Of a stretch of 64,000 nucleotides of DNA, positions 23,886-33,140 are shown one piece after another; within the stretch, counting starts at the first letter, position 1; each line of letters opens with the position of its first letter. The stretch comes from Heterocephalus glaber (taxonomy: Eukaryota; Chordata; Mammalia; Rodentia; Bathyergidae), in NCBI RefSeq assembly GCF_000247695.1, contig NW_004624849.1:3888980-3952979 (forward strand), written 5' to 3'. The notes beneath the pieces are model-generated. The model was not told where the DNA came from. It searched no databases and was given only the letters and a program-made list of their open reading frames with translations. Made by a program: the position numbers and the translations under genes.

Positions 23886-26299
23886 TTAAGAGAAAATGGA
23901 GCAGAATGAATACCATTAACCAGAAAATGCTGAGACAGAGAAAAATGTCACACCACAAACTTAAGAAATGACATGATGGTGGAGCCACTCAGAGGTGGGG
24001 CCTCTCTGAGGAGGTAGCATCTGAGCCAAGACTCTTTCTTAAACAAGAGGGAGAAAATTGAGGGCATTGGGAGTGGTGAGTGCAAAGGGCCTGAGGTGAG
24101 AACCAGCTTGGGGAACCCCCAAGTAGCAGCCTTGAAGGACTGAGCTAGGGAGGGGTGTCAGCCTTGGGCACCCGACACTTGGAGGGCAGGCCAAGGAGTT
24201 GGGCCCCCTGCACACTAATGTACTTGCCAGATGCTGGGCCATGACTCTCAACTTGCTCTGAGCCCCAGGCCATGGTGTCAGCCCAGATGAGCTGGCCTTG
24301 GAGACAGAATGTTGTCTGTGGGGGACAAAAGAGTTATCAGGAAAGTCCAAATGTCCCTTGCCCATTGCCTAACCCTGGGCCTGACCTTCCGTCCCTTTTT
24401 GGCTTCGAAGACACTCCCAAAGGCTGACATGTGCTGGGCTGTGGGAAGGTGTTATGGTTGGGGGAAAGAAGAGGGCCAACTTGCTTTTCCAGATTTAATT
24501 AGCAGTATTTTAGCCTACAGTGGGACCAAGGGAACGATGGGCACTTTGTTGCACTGACACTGTGGCAGGCCCTGTACTGGCTGCTGCCTCATGGCTGGCA
24601 CAGCACCGTTTGGAAGCAGGGAGACCAGGTAACCTGTCCCAGGTAGCAGACAAATAAATGACTGAGTGACAGCATGTGGACAGGGACCCAGGTCTGCCCC
24701 TCTGAGGATGAGAGAGGGATTAGAGAAGAGAGATGGGACCTCTTGGTCCAATGGAGGGGAAGAGGTGGCTCAGGCCCAGTGCCCAGCTCCCTCTCACAGT
24801 CCTTGGGCCCACACCTGCCTGACGCCTGTTGGCTGAGCGGCCTGCAGGGCTGGATTCACCTGGTCCCCAGCCTTCCCTTGCAGGCCCCAAGCCCTCCGAG
24901 GGCGCAGGTGAGCTGTTCCTTCGTTCCAGCTAGGAGACTGTGCACATAGCTCCGCACCCCATCTGTAAGTGGCTGTTGTGGTCACGCCTGGCTTGTGTAC
25001 TCAGCAAGTAATTAAGCAGTGCCTCTCTTGTGGCCTATGGAGTCCTCCAGGCCTTCTTTTCCATTTCTAGAATCCAGAATCTGTCTTAAGGTTTGAGGGG
25101 CCACCAGCACCATCTAGTCTGACCTAACATATCGATCCCTGCTTCGCTGCTTGCATACTGCTAGGAAGGAGGGGCTCATTCCCTCTGCCAGGACCTCTGC
25201 ACATACAAGACAGCCTGAGTGGGGCTGCAAAACTGCAGGCATCGTGACCCATGGGTCCACAGGCTGTGGGAGGTGGGATGGGACTTGGGGCAGAGCTGGG
25301 AGCCTTGGGCAGAGCTGGTCTCTACTGGGAGGGTTTGTTGTGATGGGAACAGAACTTGCCATTGACAAGGAAGCTGCCACACAGTTCGATCTCAGCTTGA
25401 TGGAAGGACTCTGTCAGAGGGGGCAGAAAGCCAGCTCTGTTTGGTCTCTTTCTTCTTTTTCAGCAGGTAGCTATGGATCAGGGCCATATGGACAACAGGA
25501 AGCAGGATGGAGGTGAATGTTAGGGTCCTTCTGGCACTTGGTCCCTGTGCTCTGTGTACCTACACCTGTCACTGAAAGTGTCTATACACTTCTGCTTGGG
25601 CCCTGGCTTGGGACATCATTGTTGGCAGTGCTGCCCAGTGCTTCTCTCAAATCAGCTTTCAAGAACCTTCTGGATTCTTTTTACTGTAGACCAGGCTTTG
25701 TGGCCAACATTTCCTGCAGTTGTGGGTTGGGGCTAGCTTTCCACCTGACCCCCCAACTGCCCCCAATACTTGGGCAGATGCTCATATCTCCCTTTCATTC
25801 TGAGTAGGGAAACTGCTGCACTGCAAGTAAACAGCATTTACAGACAGGCTCTGGCCTCAGAAATGGTTTGTAGTGCATGTCTCAAGCCCACAGGAATGGA
25901 AGAATTTGCTGCACAACAGCATGTAACCATTATAAACCTGGGCAATGTAAACACACCGAGGTGACTGGCAGGACACGGGAGTGGGAGGTGATGGAAGCCA
26001 GGGTGCACATGTTCTCCGTGCAGGGCCAGTTCCGGGCTAAACGGGCTGATGATTCTGTGGGATCACAGAATCTTTGTCTTTTAGTCCCCAGCCACAGTGC
26101 TCACTCAGACGAGGACTGGGCTTGGTCTCAAGTCACAAAGGCAAACCCGGGAAGAAGGAAAAGGAGCCCTGGGCTGCTGACACATCTTAGATCTGGGTGC
26201 TCTGTTTGAGATTTCTGACAGCAAAAGTGAGAAAGAAGCCAGATGCCATGAGGGTCAGTGTCATTGGGAAGAGAGCTGGCAGTTGAGAGCCAGATGGCC

Positions 26300-26440
26300 T
26301 TAGGGTTCCAGCCTCAGCTGCTGTTACTACTGTGGGACCCCGGCAAGTCACTTCCCAGTACTGGAGTTTCCCCATATGTACAATGGAGAGAATACTAGTT
26401 CCTGCCCACTAAGGCTGCCTCAGGGAGGGGTGCCATCACT
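26300..26440 (-). mobile_element. MIR fragment
   Basis: 'ggcaagtcacttcccagtac', 'tggagtttccccatatgtac' and 'aatggagagaatactagttc' follow the reverse MIR core. Confidence 0.65.
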
Positions 26441-27839
26441 TAGAAGAGGCCGGACATAAGAATCAACACTCCCGGGTCCACATGAGCCCTGGGTGTAGAT
26501 GAGTCAAACTCTTTTGCAGAGGAGCAGACCCCTGGATTCTGGACTCTGGCTCTGCAGGGAGGGGCAGAATGTAATGCACTGAGAATCCCTCCCTGAGCAA
26601 ACGAGAGTTCGCAGCCAGGCCTCCTCTGTAAACAGCTGGCACCTATGCCAGCCCAGGGGCACTAGAACCCACAGATGGGTGGGTGGTGTCCACTAATGGC
26701 TCCTTGGGCTTTTCGTAAATCAACACTATCAAAGCAAGACGCAAACACAGCCTGGCCTGTTACAACCAGAATGGTTTTTCCACCCCTCCTGGGGCATTAG
26801 TTGCAAATGCTATTTCTGGGCCTTTCTTCAGCATCCGACCTACTTCTGGTTACTGATCAACCCTAAACTGCACCCTTCCTGGGTCATTTACTACTCATTG
26901 TTATTGTTATGACCAGGCCCTGCCCTTCTAAAGTGCTTGGGCTTTCTCACCTGAAATAACAGAAAAAGAATCACCACCTTCAAAGACAGGAAATTGAGGA
27001 CCAGAGAAGGTTATGCTCCCAGCCCCCCACCCTCACCCCTCGGTTTTGAGCCCCAGCTCCTTCGACTACAAAATGGGAATGTTGGCCCGCGCGACTGACT
27101 ATAAAGGCCCCGAATGCAACGAGGGAGGGAGAAGGATGCTGGCCTGACCCAAGAAGGGCGAGCCTCTGGCCTACTGGCTGTCAGATTGGAAAGGCTGAGA
27201 ACCCCTTCAAGCCACAGAGCGTCTTTGGATGGGAGAAAGGAGCAGGCTGAGGTCTGGGGTGGAACGCCAGAGTGGGGGGGTCAGCTTCTGCTGGGCCCCA
27301 GCCCAGAGCCCAAGGCCTGCGCCGCTTGGTTCCCAGACCCCACCGGCTGTCCCTTGCTGCTGCTCCCTGCGCTGCCCGCGGGTCCTCTACTGCTCCCTGG
27401 CGGCCGCAGTGTGCAGCGCCGACTCCAGCGCACGAAGCCCCAAGTGCGTCCGCGGCCCCCGCCTCCTGGGAATAACTGGCCAGAGGAACTGGCATTGGAA
27501 CTCTCAGCCGAGGACTGAAAAAGATACGGTACGCCCAAGCACCCAGAAAATACTGCTGCTATTACGGGTTACTATCGTTATTTTCTTGGGAAACAAGTCT
27601 AAAAAAAGTGAGTGTACGTGGGCGGGTGTGTTGTTAGGTGGGGGTCCTCGCCCGGAGTTACAGAGGGTCAGAGGCACAGCCAGGACCAGAACCCCGACGA
27701 TCGGGCAGCAGCTGTGCCCAGTCCGGCGTAAGAGCGCAGGATCCGCAGGGCCTGGACTCAGTTTCTTCCCCGCGCCCAAAGGGCAGACGCGGTGCAGCAG
27801 CTGGCTGAGGCCCGGAGGGCGGGGAGGCAGCAAGGGCGC

Positions 27840-28125
27840 CCGCCGGGCGTGACGCAGCGAAGCTGGGAGGGCGCGGGGCGGGGGAGGGCGGGGCGACCTC
27901 GAGAGCTGCATATAAGTGCCGCGGCGGTCGCAGTGAGGCGGACAAAGCTGTTTTAGCCTGAGAGTCTAGGAGCAGCGGAGCTACGCCAGAGACTCAGCCC
28001 AAGCAAAGCCCGGCCAGAGCAAAGGTCTCTGGCCGCCCAGCGCCGCTTCGCCCGCAACCCCGGCCGCTCTTCGCGCTTCTCCCGCCTCGCTTCCGCCCTC
28101 GCGGAGGGTCTGCGCCCCCTGCCCA
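27840..28125 (+). promoter_or_regulatory. RASD1: RASD1 core promoter and 5' leader
   Basis: A TATA element, TATAAG, sits at 27911-27916, placing transcription start near 27940 and giving a GC-rich leader of about 185 nt without any ATG. Just upstream are two GC boxes for Sp-type factors (27875-27884 and 27886-27895) and a CRE half-site TGACG at 27850-27854. The surrounding CpG-rich stretch runs from about 27280 into the gene. The transcription start is inferred from the TATA position. Confidence 0.8.
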
Positions 28126-28411
28126 ATGAAACTGGCTGCGATGATCAAGAAGATGTGCCCGAGCGACTCAGAGCTGAGTATCCCGGCCAAGAACTGTTAC
28201 CGAATGGTCATCCTCGGCTCGTCCAAGGTGGGCAAGACGGCCATCGTGTCGCGCTTCCTCACAGGCCGCTTCGAGGAAACCTACACTCCCACCATCGAGG
28301 ACTTCCACCGCAAGTTCTACTCCATCCGCGGCGAGGTCTACCAGCTCGACATTCTCGACACGTCCGGCAACCACCCGTTCCCAGCCATGCGGCGCCTCTC
28401 CATCCTCACAG
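28126..28411 (+). CDS. RASD1: RASD1 coding exon 1
   Basis: This exon encodes residues 1-95 plus the first base of Gly96: N-terminal extension, P-loop, switch I and the DTSGN switch II box. The donor is gtaagc at 28412. Confidence 0.97.
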
Positions 28412-29185
28412 GTAAGCGGGGAGCCGGCTCAGCCGGCCGGGAAGAGGGGTGAGGACTCTTAGACTAGGGCCGTCCGGCAAAGGCTGGGCTGGCAGCGCGG
28501 TCCGTGGGCTGGCGACTGCACGCCGAGTTTTGCGCTTTCCACTTGGAGAGGTCAGCGCCCCTCGCGCGGCTGCAGGAGCCTCTTTGGCAGTTCCCTCACC
28601 TTTTCCCTTTCTGTCCCCTCCACAGGAGACGTTTTCATCCTGGTGTTCAGCCTGGACAACCGCGACTCTTTTGAGGAGGTGCAAAGGCTCAAGCAGCAGA
28701 TCCTGGACACCAAATCTTGCCTCAAGAACAAAACCAAGGAGAACGTGGACGTGCCCCTGGTCATCTGCGGTAACAAGGGGGACCGGGACTTCTACCGGGA
28801 GGTGGAGCAGCGTGAGATTGACCAGCTAGTGGGCGACGACCCCCAGCGCTGCGCCTACTTCGAGATCTCAGCCAAGAAGAACAGCAGCTTGGACCAGATG
28901 TTTCGCGCGCTCTTCGCCATGGCCAAGCTGCCTAGCGAGATGAGCCCAGACTTGCACCGCAAGGTGTCGGTGCAGTACTGCGACGTGCTGCACAAGAAGG
29001 CGCTGCGCAACAAGAAGCTGTTGAGGGCAGGCAGCGGTGGGGGCGGCAGCGACCCCGGCGATGCCTTTGGCATCGTGGCGCCCTTCGCGCGCAGGCCCAG
29101 CGTGCACAGCGACCTCATGTATATCCGTGAGAAGGCCAGCGGCGGCAGCCAGGCCAAGGACAAGGAGCGCTGCGTCATCAGCTAG
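28126..29185 (+). CDS. RASD1: RASD1 (Dexras1), dexamethasone-inducible Ras-like GTPase
   Basis: RASD1 is a membrane-bound monomeric GTPase induced by glucocorticoids that acts on G-protein, NO and adenylyl cyclase signalling. Coding exons 28126-28411 and 28626-29185 join across a 213-214 bp intron to 281 aa, the length of the human protein. Visible parts: Cys11, the reported S-nitrosylation site; G1 GSSKVGKT (31-38); effector loop YTPTIED (53-59); G3 DTSGN (78-82); G4 NKGD (145-148); G5 EISAK (175-179); a long C-terminal extension (about 190-281) with basic KKALRNKKLLR and a Gly-rich patch; and the CAAX box CVIS for farnesylation. The start is the first ATG of a leader that has no upstream ATG. 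RASD2 (Rhes) is the close paralogue, but the N-terminus, 281-residue length and CVIS tail fit RASD1. Confidence 0.98.
28626..29185 (+). CDS. RASD1: RASD1 coding exon 2
   Basis: The acceptor is ccacag before 28626. The exon encodes GDVFILVFSLDNRDSFEEVQ, then the NKGD and SAK guanine-recognition motifs, the C-terminal extension and CAAX. The stop is TAG at 29183-29185. Confidence 0.97.
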
Positions 29186-29246
29186 GAGCCCCAGTCCCGC
29201 CGGCTGGCGATGCAACCCAGCCCGAGGAGGACCTTTTTGGTTGAAA

Positions 29247-29252
29247 AATAAA
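29247..29252 (+). terminator. RASD1: RASD1 proximal poly(A) signal AATAAA
   Basis: This AATAAA lies 62 bp after the stop codon. Use of it would give a very short 3' UTR. It may be weak, because a second signal lies about 660 bp further on. Confidence 0.5.
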
Positions 29253-29713
29253 ATCCGACTCCCCGGCCAGCCCTTGTGCCTCGGGCCTCAAGAGCGCCCG
29301 TTGTGGTGTCTTCCCTCCCCAGACCAGGCCTGCGCATTGGGAAGGCGCCACCTGAGAAGGGACAGTCATCTGTTCTGGAAGCAAAGAACTGGCTAAGACT
29401 GGGACTCTCGCACCTCTGACCCTCCTCCATTGGCGTCCCCACTCCCACCACAAGGGGGGACCGGGTACAGTAGAGGGGGATCTGTCCTCTTTTCCTCAGA
29501 GACCTGAGAATGGGAGTGGGTGCGGAGAGGGAGTGAAGTTCATCATCCACTGTTAGGCGTCAAGTAACCATCCGGCCCCTCTCTGATTCGGTGGGGTCAG
29601 GACAAACGGGGCATTATCTCATCTGTGATTCCACATTGCCAGGAGGCTGGCCAAAGCCTCTGCCCTCCAGAAACTGAGGAGGGTGTGGGTCAAATCATAG
29701 CCAAATGACTTGT

Positions 29714-29718
<5 letters not shown>

Positions 29719-29748
<30 letters not shown>
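29719..29748. repeat. (TG)n microsatellite in RASD1 3' UTR
   Basis: About 15 TG units lie between the two RASD1 poly(A) signals, so they would be transcribed in the long 3' UTR. Confidence 0.95.
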
Positions 29749-29751
<3 letters not shown>

Positions 29752-29904
29752 TTGCACAAGGAAAAACAAAACACAAAACTTGCACTTTAATAGTAGTTCT
29801 GGTGTCAACATGGACATGAACAAACTCTCCAAACTCTCCAAACTCTCGCGTTTATACTGTGTGGGGTCTTTAAAGTTATTATTGTGGTTGGTTTTTTGAT
29901 ATAA

Positions 29905-29910
29905 AATAAA
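29905..29910 (+). terminator. RASD1: RASD1 distal poly(A) signal AATAAA
   Basis: The sequence ATAAAATAAAATAA contains AATAAA at 29905-29910 within an AU-rich tail. A transcript from about 27940 to about 29930 would be roughly 1.8 kb after splicing, close to the usual size of RASD1 mRNA, so I favour this as the main site. Confidence 0.7.
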
Positions 29911-29930
29911 ATAATTTAAAATGAACAGCT

Positions 29931-31074
29931 GGGCTTTCTTTGCTCTTAGATAGGGCTGTTGGGGTGGGGGGTCCTGCTTCTGCAGCCCTGGGCCTCACCT
30001 CCAGAATTAAAAAATAACCCTGTCTCTCTGAAAATAGCTTCTGGCTTCCTGGGAGAAAGGGCTCCAAAGTAGCTCCAGACGACTAGATTAATACAGAATC
30101 AGGACAAACAAGGGACTTTAGGGTCTTCCCTGAAGATCATTCTACCATTTACTTGCTTAGTCTTTAGGCCTCCTCACAGGAACATTCTTAATCTCTTTTG
30201 TTTTAGTGATCACTAGACTTGAGGCACGCCTAGGGTACAGGTTGTTAAGCTCAAAACTCAAAGATTGTTGGATGTGTTATTTAGGCCCAGTTGTTACACA
30301 GAAGGAAATGGAACCCAAGAAGACCAGTGGACCTTTGTTCCCTTGATCCAATATTGTCACACTACTGGAGACAATTAGAATCCCATGGCCTCGGGCTCCC
30401 TCCAATTTTTAGAGAGACTTGCTGCCCCCAGTGGGGTCCAATGGGCCCCTGTGCTGACTCCCTTTTGGTGATTAGGGGCACCTGCTTGTGACTTGTGACC
30501 TAATTCTCCCTGCCACCTCTAATTGTGCAAACCTGAGGCCAGCAACACCTTCCATGCCTCCAATTTATCATCTAAGAAATACAGAGAAGGCCCCTCTTCG
30601 TGGGTTACTGTGGGGATTAAGTGTGTTGTTTGAAAAGTACTTAGCACAAGTGCCTGCTGCTCAGTAATCCAAATAATTGGTGGCTCAAGAGGGTGCTCAG
30701 CCCTGTGAGGGACACTCAACATTGTCCCAGGCGAAGGATTTCACCTTGCTCTGGAGAGAGCTGCTCTCAGCCAGGACTGGTCCTCCTCAAATCACTAACA
30801 GACACCCACCCCTTAAACAAAGGGTGGTCCCAGGCCCTCCAGGGCAGATGCTGGGACATGTCACCATTCCCTGAGCAGAAGCCATTCTGTGTTACACTGG
30901 CTTAACTGGTTAGGTGCTGGGTTAGGAGTGAGGGAAGGAACAAGGATCTTCCAGGATCGTTTTGTGTCCAAGCCAAGTGAGCAATTTGAACTAATCAAGA
31001 GACATCTACTCCGAATTCCTCATAAAACCCAGGATCCCAGCACGGCAAAAATAGACCATAGTGTGCTGATAGCA
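29931..31074. other. Gap between the convergent RASD1 and MED9 ends
   Basis: About 1.1 kb without a recognised exon; it holds one MIR piece. Composition shifts here from GC-rich (left) to AT-rich (right). Confidence 0.5.
30555..30660 (-). mobile_element. MIR fragment
   Basis: 'gttactgtggggattaagtg' then 'aaaagtacttagcacaagtg' is the reverse MIR right part. Confidence 0.6.
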
Positions 31075-31085
31075 GAATGTAACTT

Positions 31086-31091
31086 TTTAAT
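31086..31091 (-). terminator. MED9: Candidate MED9 poly(A) signal ATTAAA
   Basis: The minus-strand sequence ATAATTAAAAAG is followed by TTACATTCTG. It is the best candidate for the long 3' UTR; ATTAAA at 32418-32423 is an alternative giving a ~500 nt 3' UTR. Confidence 0.4.
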
Positions 31092-31207
31092 TATACATTT
31101 GAAAAACATCTCAAGTCAAAACTGGAACACGGGGGTTTGTTTCCCTCTACCTCTCTGAGGAGACACTATCCATTTCAGCCTCACAGAAAGACCTGCAAGG
31201 TCTGGAC

Positions 31208-31353
31208 TTTTTTTTTTTTTTTTTTTGCGACAGTCTTGCTATATAGTTCAAACTGGCCTTGAACTATGTAGCCCAGGCTGGCCTTGAACTCAGTGATCCT
31301 CCGGCCTCAGCCTCCCAAGTGGGATTACAGGTGTGTACCACCATGCCCAGCCA
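31208..31353 (-). mobile_element. B1 SINE
   Basis: T-run, 'cttgaactatgtagcccagg', 'gtgtaccaccatgcccagcc'. It lies in the probable MED9 3' UTR, in sense with that transcript. Confidence 0.93.
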
Positions 31354-32505
31354 ATGCCTAGAATTTTCATATGCTTCATGCTTTATGGTATTTGGTCAAA
31401 GCCTTAAAACTGGCCCAACCACTACTGTAAATTGCAAGAAAATAACTGATTCAGTTAAGTAACAATCTCAAGGTAGAACCGGTCTAACAAGTGATTACCC
31501 ACTTCAACTCAGAGCCTGCTTTTCTGACCAATGAAAGCTGATATCCTCCCTCACACAACTATCTCAACATGCCAGCCATCTCCTGACAGGTGGCTACAGG
31601 CTGATGCCACTGGAATCCCTGCTATAAACACCCCAACCAGCGCTGCTACCAATGAGGCCATTGGGGGGTAGCTGCTAAGCTCCTGAACTGGGTGACATAG
31701 GCTATGAGCCCATTTCTAGAACTAAACAATGCTCAGTCACTTCTCCTTTGTCCTCAGGAACAGGGGAAGGCACTGCTCTCACCTCAGTATGACAGCCACA
31801 GCGAGGATACGAACATCACCTATTTGCAAGAAACCAGCGGCATTGGGGGACAGTGAGAATATATGTGAACACCTAAGAATGAGAAGTTGGCCACGTAGCT
31901 TGCAGGTCACACCATCCCATCAGCACTGACCCAGAGCTGTCCTGGACACCTGGCTGATGGACCACCCCACTGGCACTAGAGCCGTGATTCTCTAAGCAAA
32001 AAGCACAATGGAAACCCTTTGCAGGGCAGCAAGTGCAATCACTCTTTGCTGAGGCAGCCAGAGAAGAAATAATGTTCTAAACCAGGGCAACGGGGATCAG
32101 AGAGATGTGCCTACTTAAATCCCAACTGTACCTGCATGGGAACAGGGGCCCTCTCCATCCCCAGGAAGCACTGCATTGGGGGTGGTTGGCTATTCTTGGG
32201 CCCTATGATTGCAGGAGACAAAGGATGCAAGAGCCGGCTGTAAGGACACAGCGTAGGAGGGAGCCTGAAGTCAGCGGCCGCCTGCCAGGGATCTGGGCTG
32301 ATACCCCATGGACACAGTTGTTCACTGGCTCAAATACAAACGGAACCAAACTGCTTCACAGGGAAAAGCCACCCACCCTCTGGCCTTTCAAAACAGTGTT
32401 CATTTCTCACAGCCTTCTTTAATTCTGTAAATTCATGCCATATGCATGCAGACCTAATTCAACTAGTGAATTCTATGCAAATGCTTCATGAAACTGCCGC
32501 TAATG

Positions 32506-32520
32506 GGAACAATATGTACC
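32506..32520. promoter_or_regulatory. Candidate glucocorticoid response element
   Basis: GGAACAATATGTACC matches the full receptor dimer consensus RGNACANNNTGTNCY at every fixed position. It lies about 2.6 kb past the distal RASD1 poly(A) signal and about 400 bp after the MED9 stop codon, in the probable MED9 3' UTR. RASD1 is glucocorticoid-induced, and I recall a response element reported in the 3' flank of the human gene. Orthology of this site to that one is inference. Confidence 0.5.
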
Positions 32521-32923
32521 TGGTACACCCTGATCCTACTGGGGGCGGGAGGAGCCAAGGGCAGGAGTCAAGCAGGAGCTGCCTCCTTTCCTACTGTGCT
32601 CTTCAGAGCAGCTGGTGGGCCCAGGGACAACAGATGGCCCCTCTCCAGAGACAGGGTGAAGTCCTCCCCCTCCCCTGCCTCAGGAACATTCTTGCAGCAG
32701 TAGGCACTCAGAGTGGAGATGCACAAGACACATGTACACATATAAGCTGGGGGCTGATGCCCACATAGTCAAGACCAAGTTCAGCTAACGAGGCAATACA
32801 TCAGCCCCACTTGGCTGCAATTCAGATCTGGGGTTGAAGAACAGTGCCAAGGAATGTGTGAGGAGACAGCAGAGCCACTTGCCTCCTCCTTCTCTCTTAG
32901 GTAGTCCTGGAAGTTGGCTTGCT

Positions 32924-33140
32924 CTACTCCTTGGGGATCTCAAACATGCAGAGGCTCTTGTACTTCTGTAGAAGTTCATTCTTAGTCCTGACTTGCTCCT
33001 GAAGGCTGTGCAGTTGCTGCTGCTGCTGCTCGGGGCTCAGCTGGATGCCAGGCATGGTGCTGATGAGCTTGCGCATCTCCTGGAACTTAGTTTTGAGGGC
33101 GTTCAAGTCCTGGTGGACGTCAGGGCTGTCTTTGTCCATG
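32924..33140 (-). CDS. MED9: MED9 coding exon 2
   Basis: The minus-strand acceptor CCACAG lies just above 33140. The exon encodes [20 protein letters not shown] and the rest of the helical Med9 domain; the stop TAG is at 32926-32924. A CAG-type run around 33013-33030 encodes five glutamines. Confidence 0.96.

Larger units (their letters stand above)
23131..27279. other. Intergenic region upstream of RASD1, repeat-poor
   Basis: No SINE of the ID or B1 families is seen from 23131 onward. An L2 piece lies at 23785-23885 and a MIR at 26300-26440. The rest looks single-copy. No exons were recognised. Confidence 0.55.
27280..29215. other. CpG island over RASD1
   Basis: GC- and CpG-rich sequence begins about 850 bp before the RASD1 start codon and covers both coding exons. 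It is the densest CpG stretch of the window. The open frame at 27114-27518 lies at its edge and shows no protein family I recognise. Confidence 0.75.
31075..32923 (-). other. MED9: Probable MED9 3' UTR
   Basis: Reading leftward from the stop codon there is no AATAAA nearby. ATTAAA variants occur at 32423-32418 and 31091-31086. The second sits in an AU-rich context and would leave a gap of about 1.1 kb to the RASD1 end. The interval contains one B1 SINE and the candidate glucocorticoid element. The extent is inferred from signals only. Confidence 0.45.

Noticed and set aside
27114..27852. Open frames of 134 and 207 codons before RASD1
   Set aside because: They lie in CpG-rich DNA where stops are rare; no domain, and they overlap each other in different frames.
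28855..29215. Antisense open frames over RASD1 exon 2
   Set aside because: Shadows of the GC-rich RASD1 coding frame.
32324..32342. TGGACACAGTTGTTCA as a glucocorticoid site
   Set aside because: The half-sites are four rather than three bases apart.
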